Below are positions 54,616 through 64,000 of a DNA stretch of 64,000 nt, one piece after another. The position numbers were made by a program, and so were the translations under genes. Numbering within the stretch: position 1 is the first letter of the stretch; each line of letters begins with the position of its first letter. The notes beneath the pieces are model-generated. The model worked only from the letters and a program-made list of their open reading frames with translations, was not told where the DNA came from and did not search any database. The DNA comes from a bacterium (GTDB lineage Bacteria; Bacillota; Clostridia; Lachnospirales; Lachnospiraceae), in contig JAUNJY010000009.1 in assembly GCA_030535455.1 (NCBI GenBank), positions 1 through 64,000 on the forward strand, read 5' to 3'.

Positions 54616-55236
54616 TTAAGTAGCTTTATTGCATAAGGTTACTAATTCTCTTATCTTTTCAAATTCACTACTATGTACGACTTCTAAAAACGCTAAAAAT
54701 ACGCGCATATCAAAGTTCTTCACTTCATCAATCATAAGTTCCACGGCTGTATCCACGTCAAATGCTGCCCGATAAGGCCTTGTGGAAACCAATGCTGCAA
54801 ATACATCGCAACACCTTAATATCCTTGCTCCAAATGGAATAGCCGTCCCGACAAGATTGTCGGGATAGCCGGAACCATCAAAGTTCTCATGATGATGATA
54901 TACTGTGGATAAAACAAACTCACTATATTGCTCTTTTTCTAACACCTGATAGCTGAATGCAGAATGCATACGAACGTATTTCATTTCTTCAATGGCTAAC
55001 GTATCTTCCCGCCTTCCATACAGATATTTACCAAGCTTCAGCTTCCCAATATCGTGCAGCAAGCCTGCAATGGCAATCTCATAGATAAACACATCTTCCA
55101 TCTCAAGGTGTTTGGCAATCAGTACTGCTAAGTTGCTTACAAGGATCCCATGATCAATGGCATCCTGCAAATCTTTTATTAAAACCTCTTCTTCCAAAGG
55201 GGGCTCTAACTTACTTATTGCAACTGTCTCCTCCAT
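54616..55236 (-). CDS. HD-GYP domain phosphohydrolase
   Basis: 206 residues. HD motif LLHDIGKLKLGKYLYG, then HHENFDGSGYPDN (the HD-GYP signature with GYP intact) and ILRCCDVFAALVSTRPYR. HD-GYP proteins degrade cyclic di-GMP or related dinucleotides. No sensor domain is attached. It overlaps the 3' end of hemZ by 26 bp, so it is translationally coupled to it. This is the one plausibly active c-di-GMP hydrolase in the window, since the EAL protein at 27315 is degenerate. Confidence 0.9.
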   Translation of the reverse strand: MEETVAISKLEPPLEEEVLIKDLQDAIDHGILVSNLAVLIAKHLEMEDVFIYEIAIAGLLHDIGKLKLGKYLYGRREDTLAIEEMKYVRMHSAFSYQVLEKEQYSEFVLSTVYHHHENFDGSGYPDNLVGTAIPFGARILRCCDVFAALVSTRPYRAAFDVDTAVELMIDEVKNFDMRVFLAFLEVVHSSEFEKIRELVTLCNKAT

Positions 55237-56695
55237 AATACTCCTTCTTGATCAGCTTTTGTTTTCTGCCAATCATTTCATCAACTCTTGTTACATATTC
55301 TTTTACATCCTTAACATTTTCCACGCGTTCAATACGTCCTTCTTCCGGAAATACGAACTTAGAAGATGCTCCTGCACCTAATGCAAGGATTGTCTGCTTC
55401 TCTTCCATAATCAGGATGTTATAGATACACTCTTTTCCTGGTTTCGAATAGCCAACGTTCTCAAGATTTGCACTCATATTCTTTTGACGATATAAGTAGT
55501 AAGGTACATAACCTTCTGCTTTTGCAAACTCACTTGTAAGAGAAAGCATCTTAGAGGCATCACCAAACTTAAGGTCTTGATAACGATCTTTGTAAATATT
55601 TAAATATGCTGCACGTTTGATTGCAAGTGTATGGACTGTCAGGTCATCTGGATTAAGCGCCTTCAGTTCTTCAAGAGTATGCTTTACTTCTTCCTCATCT
55701 TCTCCAGGCAATCCAATGATCAAATCCATATTTATATTATCATGGCCGAGTTCTCTCGCCATTTTAAATGTTTCTTTAATTTCTTCCACCGTATGTTTTC
55801 TTCCAATGATATCAAGGGTTTCCTGATTCATTGTCTGTGGATTGATTGAAATTCTAGTCACTCCATATTCTTTTAGCAAACGAAGTTTTTCGTAAGTAAT
55901 ACTGTCCGGACGTCCAGCTTCTACTGTAAATTCATGAATGGAAGCCAAATCATAAGTGTCCCTGATCTTAATTAACAGTCTCTCTAACTGTTCTTCGTTT
56001 AACGTGGTCGGAGTACCTCCACCAATATAAATGCTTGTCAGCTTTTTATTTAATCCGTCAAAACAGTTTACAGAATAGTCTATTTCCTTAAATAAGGCAT
56101 CTAAATAACTATCTACATAATCTTTATAAGCACTTACGGAAAACGCCGTAAATGAGCAGTATAGGCATCGTGTAGGGCAAAATGGAATGCCGATGTAGAT
56201 GCTATACCCATTTTTATAGTCTATCTTACGTAAGATGTCAAGTTCAAGGCTTGCAATATCCACGCTTAGGTCAGTCTTTTCTTTGGAACAAAGATATCGG
56301 TCATAGAAATATCTTTCAATCTCTTCCTTAGAATCACCCTGTTCTAACTTGGTAAGCGCCTGCTTTGTTGGTCGGATTCCAGTTAACGTTCCCCAAGGAA
56401 GCGTTGTTCCTGTAATTTCCGATAATCCTTGATATAACAGGATCTTTAACTGATTTTTATATTCTGCACGCTCGTCTAAATTGGCTTTGCACATGAGCGA
56501 CGTAATAGGTACTCCATTTTTCTCAAATGAAATACCTATTGCGTTTTCTCCCATGCTGATTTCAATTGTAAGCGTTACTTCTTCTTCAAATTCTTCGTCA
56601 TTTTTTGTGGAGATCTTCTCCCCTTTAAAAAATGCCATTGTCAGAGCACGAACTTCATATTCAAATTCTTCTCTTGTTCGCTTAATGTGAATCAT
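55211..56695 (-). CDS. hemZ: HemZ-type radical SAM coproporphyrinogen III oxidase-like protein
   Basis: 494 residues. The radical SAM cluster motif is GIPFCPTRCLYCSF (CxxxCxxC), followed by YIGGGTPTTLNEEQLE and ISINPQTMNQETLDIIGRKH, and a HemN-like C-terminal region. An extra N-terminal domain of about 160 residues is typical of HemZ. Biochemically, such HemN relatives may act in heme synthesis or have other heme-related roles. It is between the MBL hydrolase and HD-GYP genes. Confidence 0.9.
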   Translation of the reverse strand: MIHIKRTREEFEYEVRALTMAFFKGEKISTKNDEEFEEEVTLTIEISMGENAIGISFEKNGVPITSLMCKANLDERAEYKNQLKILLYQGLSEITGTTLPWGTLTGIRPTKQALTKLEQGDSKEEIERYFYDRYLCSKEKTDLSVDIASLELDILRKIDYKNGYSIYIGIPFCPTRCLYCSFTAFSVSAYKDYVDSYLDALFKEIDYSVNCFDGLNKKLTSIYIGGGTPTTLNEEQLERLLIKIRDTYDLASIHEFTVEAGRPDSITYEKLRLLKEYGVTRISINPQTMNQETLDIIGRKHTVEEIKETFKMARELGHDNINMDLIIGLPGEDEEEVKHTLEELKALNPDDLTVHTLAIKRAAYLNIYKDRYQDLKFGDASKMLSLTSEFAKAEGYVPYYLYRQKNMSANLENVGYSKPGKECIYNILIMEEKQTILALGAGASSKFVFPEEGRIERVENVKDVKEYVTRVDEMIGRKQKLIKKEYYGGDSCNK

Positions 56696-56710
56696 ACTAT
56701 TCCTCGTTTT

Positions 56711-57337
56711 CTATAGCTCGCTGTTATACTGTTTTTCATATCCAATCGTTGTAATATCGTTATGGCCTGGAAGTACCTGTACTTCATCATCAAGCTCAAA
56801 TAAACGTGTCTTGATGAATGTCAAAAGCGTATCGTAATCTCCTGTTGGGAAATCCGTTCTTCCAACCGTTCCTCTAAATAACGTATCCCCGCTGATTAAC
56901 AACATATGCTCTGGGAAGTAATAACAACATCCGCCTCTCGTATGTCCTGGCGTATAGATGACCTGAATTTTAATTCCAGCTAACGTAAGCTCTTCTTTAT
57001 CCTTTACATAAATATCTGCATTTGTACTTACAGGATGACCTGTAAATGAGGTAGACAGATTTAGTTCAGGACTCTTTAAAAGTTCCTCTTCATTTTCGTG
57101 GGCATATAGCTTGCACCCACAATGCGCACGTAATTCATCCGCCGCGCTTATATGATCAAAATGTCCATGAGTAAGAAGGATGCCTTTTACAGTAAGTCCT
57201 TCCTTCTCAATACACTTTATAATTTCTTTTGCATTGTCTGCAGGATCAAATACAATTGCTTCCTTTGTATCTTCATTTTCAACGATATAACAATTGGTTT
57301 GCACTGGTCCTAAGACAAGTCGATTTATATTAAGCAA
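56711..57337 (-). CDS. MBL-fold hydrolase, glyoxalase II-like
   Basis: 208 residues. The metal-binding motif THGHFDHISAADEL (HxHxDH), a later TPGHTRGGC, SGDTLFRGTVGR and the terminal PGHNDITTIGYE are intact. The family includes glyoxalase II and lactonase-like thioester hydrolases. It is conserved next to relA in Clostridia; its substrate there is unknown. Confidence 0.92.
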   Translation of the reverse strand: MLNINRLVLGPVQTNCYIVENEDTKEAIVFDPADNAKEIIKCIEKEGLTVKGILLTHGHFDHISAADELRAHCGCKLYAHENEEELLKSPELNLSTSFTGHPVSTNADIYVKDKEELTLAGIKIQVIYTPGHTRGGCCYYFPEHMLLISGDTLFRGTVGRTDFPTGDYDTLLTFIKTRLFELDDEVQVLPGHNDITTIGYEKQYNSEL

Positions 57338-57357
57338 TCGCTTTTCCTCCTTGCTTA

Positions 57358-59670
57358 TCAGCCGCTGGTACGCTGAATGTCAAGCACGCTCTCTACATTT
57401 TGAAGCTTGCCGATTAAGATCTGAAGCTGGCTTACACCATTTACTTCGAATCCTACAGCAATCGTAGCTGTTCCTTGCTTGTTGGTACGAACATTCATGC
57501 TTGTCACGCTGATTTTATTTTCTGTAAATACTTTCGAAATATCCACTAGCACACCGTTACGGTTGTTGGCAAAGATCTTAAGCTCTGCAACATAAAGCTC
57601 ATCTTTGGCTTTTTCCTGGTTTGCAGGGATCTGCCAATCTGCTTCGATCAGACGGGCACGATCATCTTCCGGCAAATTCATCATATTGATACAATCTGTC
57701 CTATGGATGGATACCCCTCTTCCTCTTGTTACATAACCAACGATTTCATCCCCTGGCACCGGTGAACAGCATTTACTAAAACGAACTGCAACATCATCAA
57801 TTCCTCGAACAATGATTCCGCCTTTTTTCTTCTTCTTAGTAAGTTTGCCTTCTTTTTGCACATCACTCATTTCATTTAGAATATGAGCATCTGTGATTTC
57901 TTTTTTCTGTTTCTTGCGATACTCCTCAGACAGTTTGCTGATGATCTGCCCTTCCTTTAAGCCGCCATGACCAACTGATGCATATACGCTCTCCCAGTCT
58001 TTGAAACCATATTTCAACATAACCGGCTTCATAAATTCTTGCTTTAACAGATCGCTAAGAACAATATTCTTACCCTTGCAGTAAGCAGTAATCAATTCCT
58101 TGCCTCGTATGATGTTATCTTCTTTTAACTGTGCCTTAAACCATTGATTGATCTTATTTTTAGCCTGTGTGGATTTTACAAGCTTTAACCAGTCCCTGCT
58201 AGGCCCTTTGGAATTCTGACTTGTAAGGATTTCAATACGATCACCGTTTTGTATCTTATAGTCAATGGTAACAAGTCTTCCGTTGACTCTTGCACCAACC
58301 ATCTTATTGCCCACTGCACTATGGATGGAATATGCAAAATCAATTGGAGTCGAACCATTTGGAAGTGTCTTAACATCACCTGTAGGGGTAAACGCATATA
58401 CACTTTCCGAGAATAAATCCAAATCACTCTTAAGCAAGCTTAAAAATTCTCTATTGTCTGATAAATCTCGTTGCCATTCCAAAATCTGACGAAGCCAAGT
58501 AAGTTTTGCTTCTTCGTTATCTTTGGAGTTCTTGCCATCTTGCGCCTCTTTGTATTTCCAATGGGCAGCAATACCATACTCAGCCGTACGATGCATTTCA
58601 AACGTACGAATCTGGATTTCAAACGGCTGTCCGTTTGGTCCCATTAACGTAGTATGAAGTGACTGATACATATTTGGCTTTGGCATTGCAATATAATCCT
58701 TAAAACGTCCCGGGACAGGAGTATACATTTCATGGATGACACCAAGGGCTGCATAACAGTCTCTTACATTGTCTACGATGATACGTACTGCAAATAAGTC
58801 ATAGATTTGGTCCAATGTCTTATTCTGATTTACCATCTTCTTATAAATACTGAAGAAATGTTTTACACGGCCATAGATGTCTGCATCAATTCCTGCTTTT
58901 TCAACATGAAAGCTTACATCATCAACAATACTACTGATAAATGCTTCACGTTCACTCTTTTTTGATGCAATCTTTGTTGTTAATTCTTTATAAACATCTG
59001 GTTCTAAATATTTTAATGATAAGTCATCTAATTCAATCTTAATTTTAGAAATACCAAGTCTTTGAGCAATTGGAGCATAAATATCCATTGTCTCTCTTGC
59101 TTTTTCTTTTTGTTTTGCTGGCTTCATATATTGAAGCGTACGCATATTGTGAAGGCGATCCGCTAATTTTACGATAATTACACGGATATCTTTTGCCATG
59201 GCAAGAAACATCTTTCTAAGATTTTCTGCCTGAATTTCAATCTTGTCTGCATCATAGTTTAACTGAGTTAACTTTGTAACACCATCAACTAATAATGAGA
59301 TTTCTTCACTAAACTCTTTTGTAAGTTCTTCTGTTGTAAGCACCGTATCTTCTACGACGTCATGTAGAATACCTGCTACAATCGTTTCCTTATCAAGCTC
59401 CAGTTCCGCCAAAATAATACCTACGCATAATGGATGAATGATATAAGGTTCCCCAGACTTACGTCTTTGGTCTTTATGTGCATTATACGCGATTTTATAT
59501 GCTTTTTCGATCATGCTTAAATCGGCAGATGGGTGGTAGCCTCTAATTATATCAATTAATTGCTGATATAAAACCTCTGGATCAGTAAAATCTGCTGGTT
59601 GCAGAATTTCGCCAGTTTCATCAAATTCATTTGTTACTTTCTGTTTACTTTTCGCTTTACTCTTTTCCAT
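57358..59670 (-). CDS. relA: bifunctional (p)ppGpp synthetase/hydrolase
   Basis: 770 residues from Met at 59670. The in-frame Met at 59700 coincides with the predicted transcription start, so it is rejected. Domains in order: HD hydrolase (VAGILHDVVEDT..RLHNMRTL), synthetase (YGRVKHFFSIYKKM..YQSLHTTLMGPNG), TGS (YAFTPTGDVKTLPNGSTPID), zinc-finger/helical and a C-terminal ACT. Both active sites are intact, so it should make and degrade the stringent alarmone. Confidence 0.97.
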   Translation of the reverse strand: MEKSKAKSKQKVTNEFDETGEILQPADFTDPEVLYQQLIDIIRGYHPSADLSMIEKAYKIAYNAHKDQRRKSGEPYIIHPLCVGIILAELELDKETIVAGILHDVVEDTVLTTEELTKEFSEEISLLVDGVTKLTQLNYDADKIEIQAENLRKMFLAMAKDIRVIIVKLADRLHNMRTLQYMKPAKQKEKARETMDIYAPIAQRLGISKIKIELDDLSLKYLEPDVYKELTTKIASKKSEREAFISSIVDDVSFHVEKAGIDADIYGRVKHFFSIYKKMVNQNKTLDQIYDLFAVRIIVDNVRDCYAALGVIHEMYTPVPGRFKDYIAMPKPNMYQSLHTTLMGPNGQPFEIQIRTFEMHRTAEYGIAAHWKYKEAQDGKNSKDNEEAKLTWLRQILEWQRDLSDNREFLSLLKSDLDLFSESVYAFTPTGDVKTLPNGSTPIDFAYSIHSAVGNKMVGARVNGRLVTIDYKIQNGDRIEILTSQNSKGPSRDWLKLVKSTQAKNKINQWFKAQLKEDNIIRGKELITAYCKGKNIVLSDLLKQEFMKPVMLKYGFKDWESVYASVGHGGLKEGQIISKLSEEYRKKQKKEITDAHILNEMSDVQKEGKLTKKKKKGGIIVRGIDDVAVRFSKCCSPVPGDEIVGYVTRGRGVSIHRTDCINMMNLPEDDRARLIEADWQIPANQEKAKDELYVAELKIFANNRNGVLVDISKVFTENKISVTSMNVRTNKQGTATIAVGFEVNGVSQLQILIGKLQNVESVLDIQRTSG

Positions 59671-59703
59671 ACGCTCACCACCGACTTTAGACTTTATCAT
59701 TTT

Positions 59704-59732
59704 ATTATAAAGACTTTCTACGTAAAAATCAA
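59704..59732 (-). promoter_or_regulatory. promoter of the relA operon
   Basis: On the minus strand TTGATT (59727-59732) and TATAAT (59704-59709) are spaced 17 bp. Transcription would start near 59697, leaving a short leader before Met at 59670. Confidence 0.75.
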
Positions 59733-59911
59733 ATTATTTATGCGAATAATGTCACTTTAAAGGCCTACTACCAGCCCATTACCAAAATTTATGTATGACA
59801 TGTATTAAATTAGTTTTGATTTTTTATATTAACTCCATTCTCACCTATATCTTCAGCACTTCACAAGGAAATTTCAGAAGGGGCATGGGGGACGGAGTCC
59901 ACCATTTAAAT

Positions 59912-60300
59912 CAGAACGGTGAAACCGCGTTTTTGCCGTTCTGAACTAGCACCTTTAGGTCAGCATAAGCTGACTTGCACGAGAAGGGGCTAGTTGGCTC
60001 CTTATGTTCTTTTAACCGGATGAAATCCTGATTTCATCCGAAGCCTAGCGTCCCGCTAGGCGCCAAACCGCGCTTTTGCCGTTCTGAACTAGCACCTTTA
60101 GGTCAGCACAGCTGACTTGCACGAGAAGGGGCTAGTTGGCTCCTTAAGTTCTTTTTATCTTTTAACTGGATGAAATCCTGATTTCATCCAAAGCCTAGCG
60201 TCCCGCTAGGCGCCAAACCGCGCTTTTGCCGTTCTGAACTAGCTCCTTTAGGTCAGCATAAGCTGACTTGCACGAGAAGAGGCTAGTTGGCTCCTTATAT
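59912..60300. repeat. tandem array of four-hairpin structured repeat, family D (about 2.6 copies)
   Basis: Three units start with AAACCGCG at 59922, 60065 and 60215 (periods 143 and 150). Each holds: an unpaired AAACCGCGyTTTT; GAACTAGC..GCTAGTT enclosing AGGTCAGC..GCTGACTTGCACGAG; a GGATGAAATC..GATTTCATCC hairpin; and GCCTAGCGtcccGCTAGGC. The third unit ends after the second module. In the first unit, CAGAACGG/CCGTTCTG closes the first motif; in the others that left arm is replaced by a GGCGCC junction. No ORF is found in the 59733-60412 interval. A diverged copy is at 41335-41490. Confidence 0.85.
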
Positions 60301-60358
60301 TCTTTTATGAGGCTTTTTTACCCTTCCGGGAAATTGTATAGCAATTCCCCGGAAACGT

Positions 60359-60395
60359 AAAAAATGGGGATGTTCTAAACATTCCCCATTTTTTT
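60359..60395 (-). terminator. terminator of apt
   Basis: AAAAATGGGGATGTT pairs with AACATTCCCCATTTTTTT. Another hairpin (TTCCGGG..CCCGGAA, 60325-60354) stands beside it. Confidence 0.85.
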
Positions 60396-60412
60396 CATAT
60401 CTATACGTTATT

Positions 60413-60937
60413 CTATTTACCTTCGTATTGAAGAACAGCTTCTACATCATAGCCATCAAGTTTCTTTCTACCTTCAAGGCCTTTTAATTCCATTAAGAAT
60501 GCGATGCGTACTACTTCACCACCAAGTTGTTCAATTAATTCGATAATTGCTTCAATTGTACCACCTGTAGCGATTAAGTCATCGATGATAACAACTTTTT
60601 GACCTGGTTTGATTGCATCTTTATGAATTTCAATTGTAGCTGTACCATATTCAAGTGAATATTCTTTTTCAATTGTTTCACAAGGAAGTTTACCCTTTTT
60701 ACGAACAGGAACAAAAGATTTCTTTAAGTTATATGCGATAGGTACGCCAAAAATGAATCCTCTTGATTCTGGACCTACTACTACATCAAAATCTATATCT
60801 TTCACTAAATCTTGCATTTGGTTGATTGCAAGCTGAAGACCGTCTGGGTCTTGTAAAATACTTGTGATATCTCTAAAAATAATTCCTTCTTCAGGAAAAT
60901 CCGGAATACTTCTTACATATTGTTCTAATTCTTTCAT
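60413..60937 (-). CDS. apt: adenine phosphoribosyltransferase
   Basis: 174 residues. IPDFPEEGIIFRDITSIL, GPESRGFIFG and the PRPP motif VVIIDDLIATGGT are the family hallmarks. It salvages adenine to AMP. It follows recJ by about 77 bp, an arrangement typical of Lachnospiraceae. Confidence 0.97.
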   Translation of the reverse strand: MKELEQYVRSIPDFPEEGIIFRDITSILQDPDGLQLAINQMQDLVKDIDFDVVVGPESRGFIFGVPIAYNLKKSFVPVRKKGKLPCETIEKEYSLEYGTATIEIHKDAIKPGQKVVIIDDLIATGGTIEAIIELIEQLGGEVVRIAFLMELKGLEGRKKLDGYDVEAVLQYEGK

Positions 60938-61014
60938 CTCTTTGGCTCCTTTAAAATACCATAATTAAATACCGCAACAGTCATTATAACAAAATTCAAG
61001 AAAAAATACAAATA

Positions 61015-62784
61015 TTATCGATAATTTTGTATCATAAGTTGAATTGTCTGAACTCCATTGTACTCATTAATATCCGGATAAAATACCAAATCTAAATAGA
61101 CTGGGCTGGCAAATCCGCCGTACAATGCTCTAAGTCCATCTTCCCCATATTTGCGGATTACCGTCTCTTCAAATCCATCCACATTCGAGAAGATCATTGC
61201 CGTAAATCTGGCAGAAACATGGTCATCATCCACCACTGTCATCTTTAAAACATTTTTATTTTTGCCGATAACGTTTGCTTTTATTACATGAACATTACGT
61301 AATGCAAATAAAGGCTTGGTATTTCCTTTTCCATAAGGCTCTAATAATCCAATTTCATGAATTAATTTATAATTAATCTCCGGAAGCGGAAGCTGCATGT
61401 CGATAGAAACCTTTGGTATCATTTCGTCCTCTGTAAGGGTCGTACACTCATTCAAACGGTTTCGTAAGTTATCAATATCTTCCTCTGCAAGGGATAATCC
61501 TGCTGCCATCGGATGCCCACCAAACTTAGTAAGTAAGTCCTTACATTTTGTAAGTTCTTCAAACATATTATATTCTTCAATGGATCTGGCACTTCCCTTT
61601 ACCCCCTCATGCGCCTTGGTAAGCACGATGGTTGGCTTGTGGTAGCGCTCTTTTAATCGTCCTGCAATAATACCCGCCAGACTTTCATGACAGCTTGGAA
61701 GATATACAACCAACACCTTGTCATCTTGATTTTCAGACTCCTCAATCTTAAGAATGGCTTCCTCCACTCCATTGATGGTCATTTCCTTACGGTCATCATT
61801 TAACTCTTTCAACTCTTTTGCAAGTGCTTTTGCAAATTCCTTGTCCTTGCTTAAGAATAACTGAAGTGCTAATTTTGCACTTTCTAAACGTCCTGATGCA
61901 TTAATGCATGGTCCGATGACAAATCCCAAATGGTATACTGCTATCTTCTTACCTGTAATACCTGTAGCATCAATTAGTGCCTGAAGTCCAAGGTTGGTTG
62001 TCTTGTTGATCTTATCAAGTCCATAAAATACAATATCGCGGTTTTCATTTACAAGGTCCATAACGTCACATACTGTTGCAATCGCTGCAAACTCAAGTAA
62101 TTCGTCCATTGCAGAAGATGGAACCCCCATAACGCTATATAAATATTCCACCAGCTTATATGCAACAACACCACCGCATATACCTTCAAATGGATAGTTA
62201 CAGTCATGCTGTTTTGGATTTACCACTGCATCCGCCTCTGGCAGAAGGAAAGTTCTCTTGCCATCTTCCCCTTCCACAAATGGAATATCATGATGGTCCG
62301 TAATAATTACGGTTAATCCTTTTTCCTTGGCATGCTTTACCTGCTCAATGGCTGCAATCCCATTATCACAAGTAATAATTGTATCAATCCCATCCGCGAT
62401 TGCCGCATCAATTATGGAAATGTTAATTCCATATCCATCTTTGATACGTTCCGGAATTTCAAAATCTACGTTGGCTCCGCACTTAGAAAGTCCTGTATAT
62501 AAAATATACGTAGACATTACACCATCCACGTCATAGTCGCCAACAATACGAATTCTGCTTCCATCCGCAATCTTATCTTTTAGGATTTCACAAGCTTCCT
62601 TCATTCCCTTCATAAGCTCAGGTTTATGAAGATGAGTCATGGACGGATTTAAATATGCCTTTAACTCTTCATTACTTTTTATATCTCTATTCACCACAAG
62701 TTTGGCAAGAATTTCGCTAATGCCAAATGTTTGTGCAATTACTTTATAATTTGCTTTTTTATTTTTTAAAAACCATTTTTCCAT
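61015..62784 (-). CDS. recJ: single-stranded-DNA exonuclease
   Basis: 589 residues from Met at 62784 (AGAGGAA upstream). DHH-family motifs: VGDYDVDGVMSTYIL, CDNGIAAIEQ, VIITDHHDIP and the DHHA1 region with SGRLESAKLALQL and KFGGHPMAAGLSL. RecJ degrades single strands 5'-3' in recombination and repair. It ends with an OB-like domain. Confidence 0.97.
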   Translation of the reverse strand: MEKWFLKNKKANYKVIAQTFGISEILAKLVVNRDIKSNEELKAYLNPSMTHLHKPELMKGMKEACEILKDKIADGSRIRIVGDYDVDGVMSTYILYTGLSKCGANVDFEIPERIKDGYGINISIIDAAIADGIDTIITCDNGIAAIEQVKHAKEKGLTVIITDHHDIPFVEGEDGKRTFLLPEADAVVNPKQHDCNYPFEGICGGVVAYKLVEYLYSVMGVPSSAMDELLEFAAIATVCDVMDLVNENRDIVFYGLDKINKTTNLGLQALIDATGITGKKIAVYHLGFVIGPCINASGRLESAKLALQLFLSKDKEFAKALAKELKELNDDRKEMTINGVEEAILKIEESENQDDKVLVVYLPSCHESLAGIIAGRLKERYHKPTIVLTKAHEGVKGSARSIEEYNMFEELTKCKDLLTKFGGHPMAAGLSLAEEDIDNLRNRLNECTTLTEDEMIPKVSIDMQLPLPEINYKLIHEIGLLEPYGKGNTKPLFALRNVHVIKANVIGKNKNVLKMTVVDDDHVSARFTAMIFSNVDGFEETVIRKYGEDGLRALYGGFASPVYLDLVFYPDINEYNGVQTIQLMIQNYR

Positions 62785-62899
62785 GTTTGTTCCTCTCAAA
62801 TGCGGGGTCTATATATAAACTTAAAATTCATTCAGAAATATACTTCGCAAAATATTAATATACTTTACTTCTGCCAAAAAGTAAAAGGGAACTTTCTTC

Positions 62900-64000
62900 C
62901 TAACTAGCACTGATTTGCTTTTCTACTTTTTCTTTTAAGAAGTTGAGAAGACTCTTTTCCAATGTCGCTTCCCCATAATAAGGCGCCTTTGCTACTCGCT
63001 TCATTCCCTCTTTATAGCATTTTAAAGCTGCCACATCATCCTGATTATAGAGTTCTTCATAGGCCATCTGCACACGATACGTGGAGACCTCATACTTCAT
63101 TGCCTTTAAAAACTGCTGAATTTCTTTTGTATACAGCTGGTCTACTGTTCCCCTTCGATTTTCACCTATTAACTCAAGAAAGAGTTTTTCAAGCTGCACT
63201 ACTTTTTGATGAATTGCATTTAAATTACCCTTATTGCAATATAGATACTCTACCTGTCTTCTTGCTTCATCAAACTCCTTGTTCGCATAAGCCATATTTA
63301 CTCGATATAAATAGGCAATCAGATTGAAAGAGTCCACTTTGTCCTGGTTTTCATCCACTTTAAAATCTTCGGGATCCATTTCGGTCCATTGCTTTCCATC
63401 CGCAAGCTGCGCCACCATGGCCAGCTGCATATAAAAATACTTAATTTTTTCCGGATGACGATGCAAGTTTAATATATTACATCCATCGCTCATCCCTTTT
63501 TCAGAATATGGAAAAATATTACTCACTCCAAGAAATAATCCAATGAGTATGCTCATTGTAAAAAAAGTTCGAACAAAGTAATTATCATTCATTGCATTTA
63601 CTGCCAAAGAAACTCCAACCAATAAAAAATTAAATAGTGCACCGCCAAGATTGTACCAGATATAAGGAATTCTCCCGTCTTTTAATTTGGGTGGCTCCAT
63701 CAATGCTTGCCCCAAGGTTCCCGGAACTGAGTATCTGTTAATACGGACACCCTTCTTTGTCCTTTGAATTACAAAAGAGAAAAAACGATAGGAAATAAAT
63801 CGGTATCCTGTACACAAGCCAAACACTACATGACCAAGCTCATGAATTGCAATATGTAGTAATAATACTAATATAACAAAAAACCAAATAACGCCTATGG
63901 AAAGACCAATGTTCACTTCTGCCCCTTCTACCAGACCAAGTCCTACCGTATCTAGCATCATAACAATCCCGATTGCTCCTAGAGCGCCACACAAAGCGCA
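62900..64000 (-). CDS. M50 family intramembrane zinc metalloprotease (5' end outside window)
   Basis: At least 364 residues; the frame is still open at the window edge, so the start may lie beyond 64000. Membrane helices surround HIAIHELGHVVFG (the HExxH zinc motif) and an NxxP-type ISNIFPYSEKGMSDGCN segment that supplies the third ligand (Asp). The C-terminal third is soluble and helical, TPR-like. Site-2-type proteases cut membrane-bound signalling proteins; some members of this branch are peptide maturases. Substrate unknown. Confidence 0.85.
   Translation of the reverse strand, partial: CALCGALGAIGIVMMLDTVGLGLVEGAEVNIGLSIGVIWFFVILVLLLHIAIHELGHVVFGLCTGYRFISYRFFSFVIQRTKKGVRINRYSVPGTLGQALMEPPKLKDGRIPYIWYNLGGALFNFLLVGVSLAVNAMNDNYFVRTFFTMSILIGLFLGVSNIFPYSEKGMSDGCNILNLHRHPEKIKYFYMQLAMVAQLADGKQWTEMDPEDFKVDENQDKVDSFNLIAYLYRVNMAYANKEFDEARRQVEYLYCNKGNLNAIHQKVVQLEKLFLELIGENRRGTVDQLYTKEIQQFLKAMKYEVSTYRVQMAYEELYNQDDVAALKCYKEGMKRVAKAPYYGEATLEKSLLNFLKEKVEKQISAS

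Noticed and set aside
59912..60300. CRISPR array
   Set aside because: Units are about 150 bp, fully conserved across their length and made of several hairpins; there are no short repeats with unique spacers and no cas genes.
59912..60300. Integron attC array
   Set aside because: Units lack proper R'/R'' core sites and gene cassettes, and no integrase is present.

Overview
The window looks like a chromosomal segment of a low-GC, spore-forming Clostridia, most likely a Lachnospiraceae member. The grounds are the AT-rich composition, the order recJ-apt-relA-MBL-hemZ-HD-hisS-aspS, a PdaB-type deacetylase, a glnA followed by an ANTAR regulator (glnA-nitR), and a split two-subunit transketolase. 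Most genes are on the minus strand. Species is not resolvable by eye.

Layout. 0-3.9 kb: LRAT-like protein, dapF, and nitR-glnA behind a promoter, an attenuator hairpin and a structured leader. 3.9-8.9 kb: a divergent pair of cell-surface proteins; the minus-strand one (PQQ-type propeller, Ig-like and FN3 domains) sits under a clear cobalamin riboswitch, and the plus-strand one has a transcobalamin/prenyltransferase-like helical toroid. 8.9-14.3 kb: lipase-like hydrolase, polysaccharide deacetylase, and a PadR-controlled ABC exporter with palindromic operators. 14.5-16.1 kb: tRNA-Glu and a diverged tRNA-Glu-like gene with a UUU anticodon, on either side of an acyltransferase gene. 16-20 kb: AgrC/AgrA-like pair, a diguanylate cyclase, a MazF-like toxin with no visible antitoxin. 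20-33 kb: metabolism and signalling (split transketolase, M18 peptidase, PAS proteins, upp, galM, a degenerate EAL protein, two corrinoid-reactivation proteins, Csp).

33.2-38.3 kb: a five-gene plus-strand operon that reads like a variant CMP-ulosonic/nonulosonic acid pathway: a DRE-TIM aldolase, a KdsC-like phosphatase, a CMP-sugar synthetase, a sialyltransferase/Maf-like transferase, and a second such transferase fused to a TagB/F-like domain. The canonical PEP-condensing synthase (NeuB/KdsA type) is absent.

38.4-44.6 kb: small regulators, a MATE exporter, HAD phosphatase, Tag glycosylase, a ferredoxin with a His/Cys-rich tail, and a CPBP protease. 44.7-48.9 kb is a decaying block: histidine kinase, ABC permease, ABC ATPase stub, glutaminase and a secreted ricin-lectin/caspase-like protein are all frameshifted or truncated. 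48.9-51.4 kb: an AT-rich stretch of orphan secreted or membrane proteins and a 29-residue hydrophobic peptide. 51.4-64 kb: the conserved housekeeping cluster.

Several families of dispersed, structured intergenic repeats are present. The most striking has four consecutive hairpin modules. It occurs as about 2.6 tandem copies at 59.9-60.3 kb and as one diverged copy at 41.34-41.49 kb, with compensatory changes in stems while two unpaired motifs are retained.
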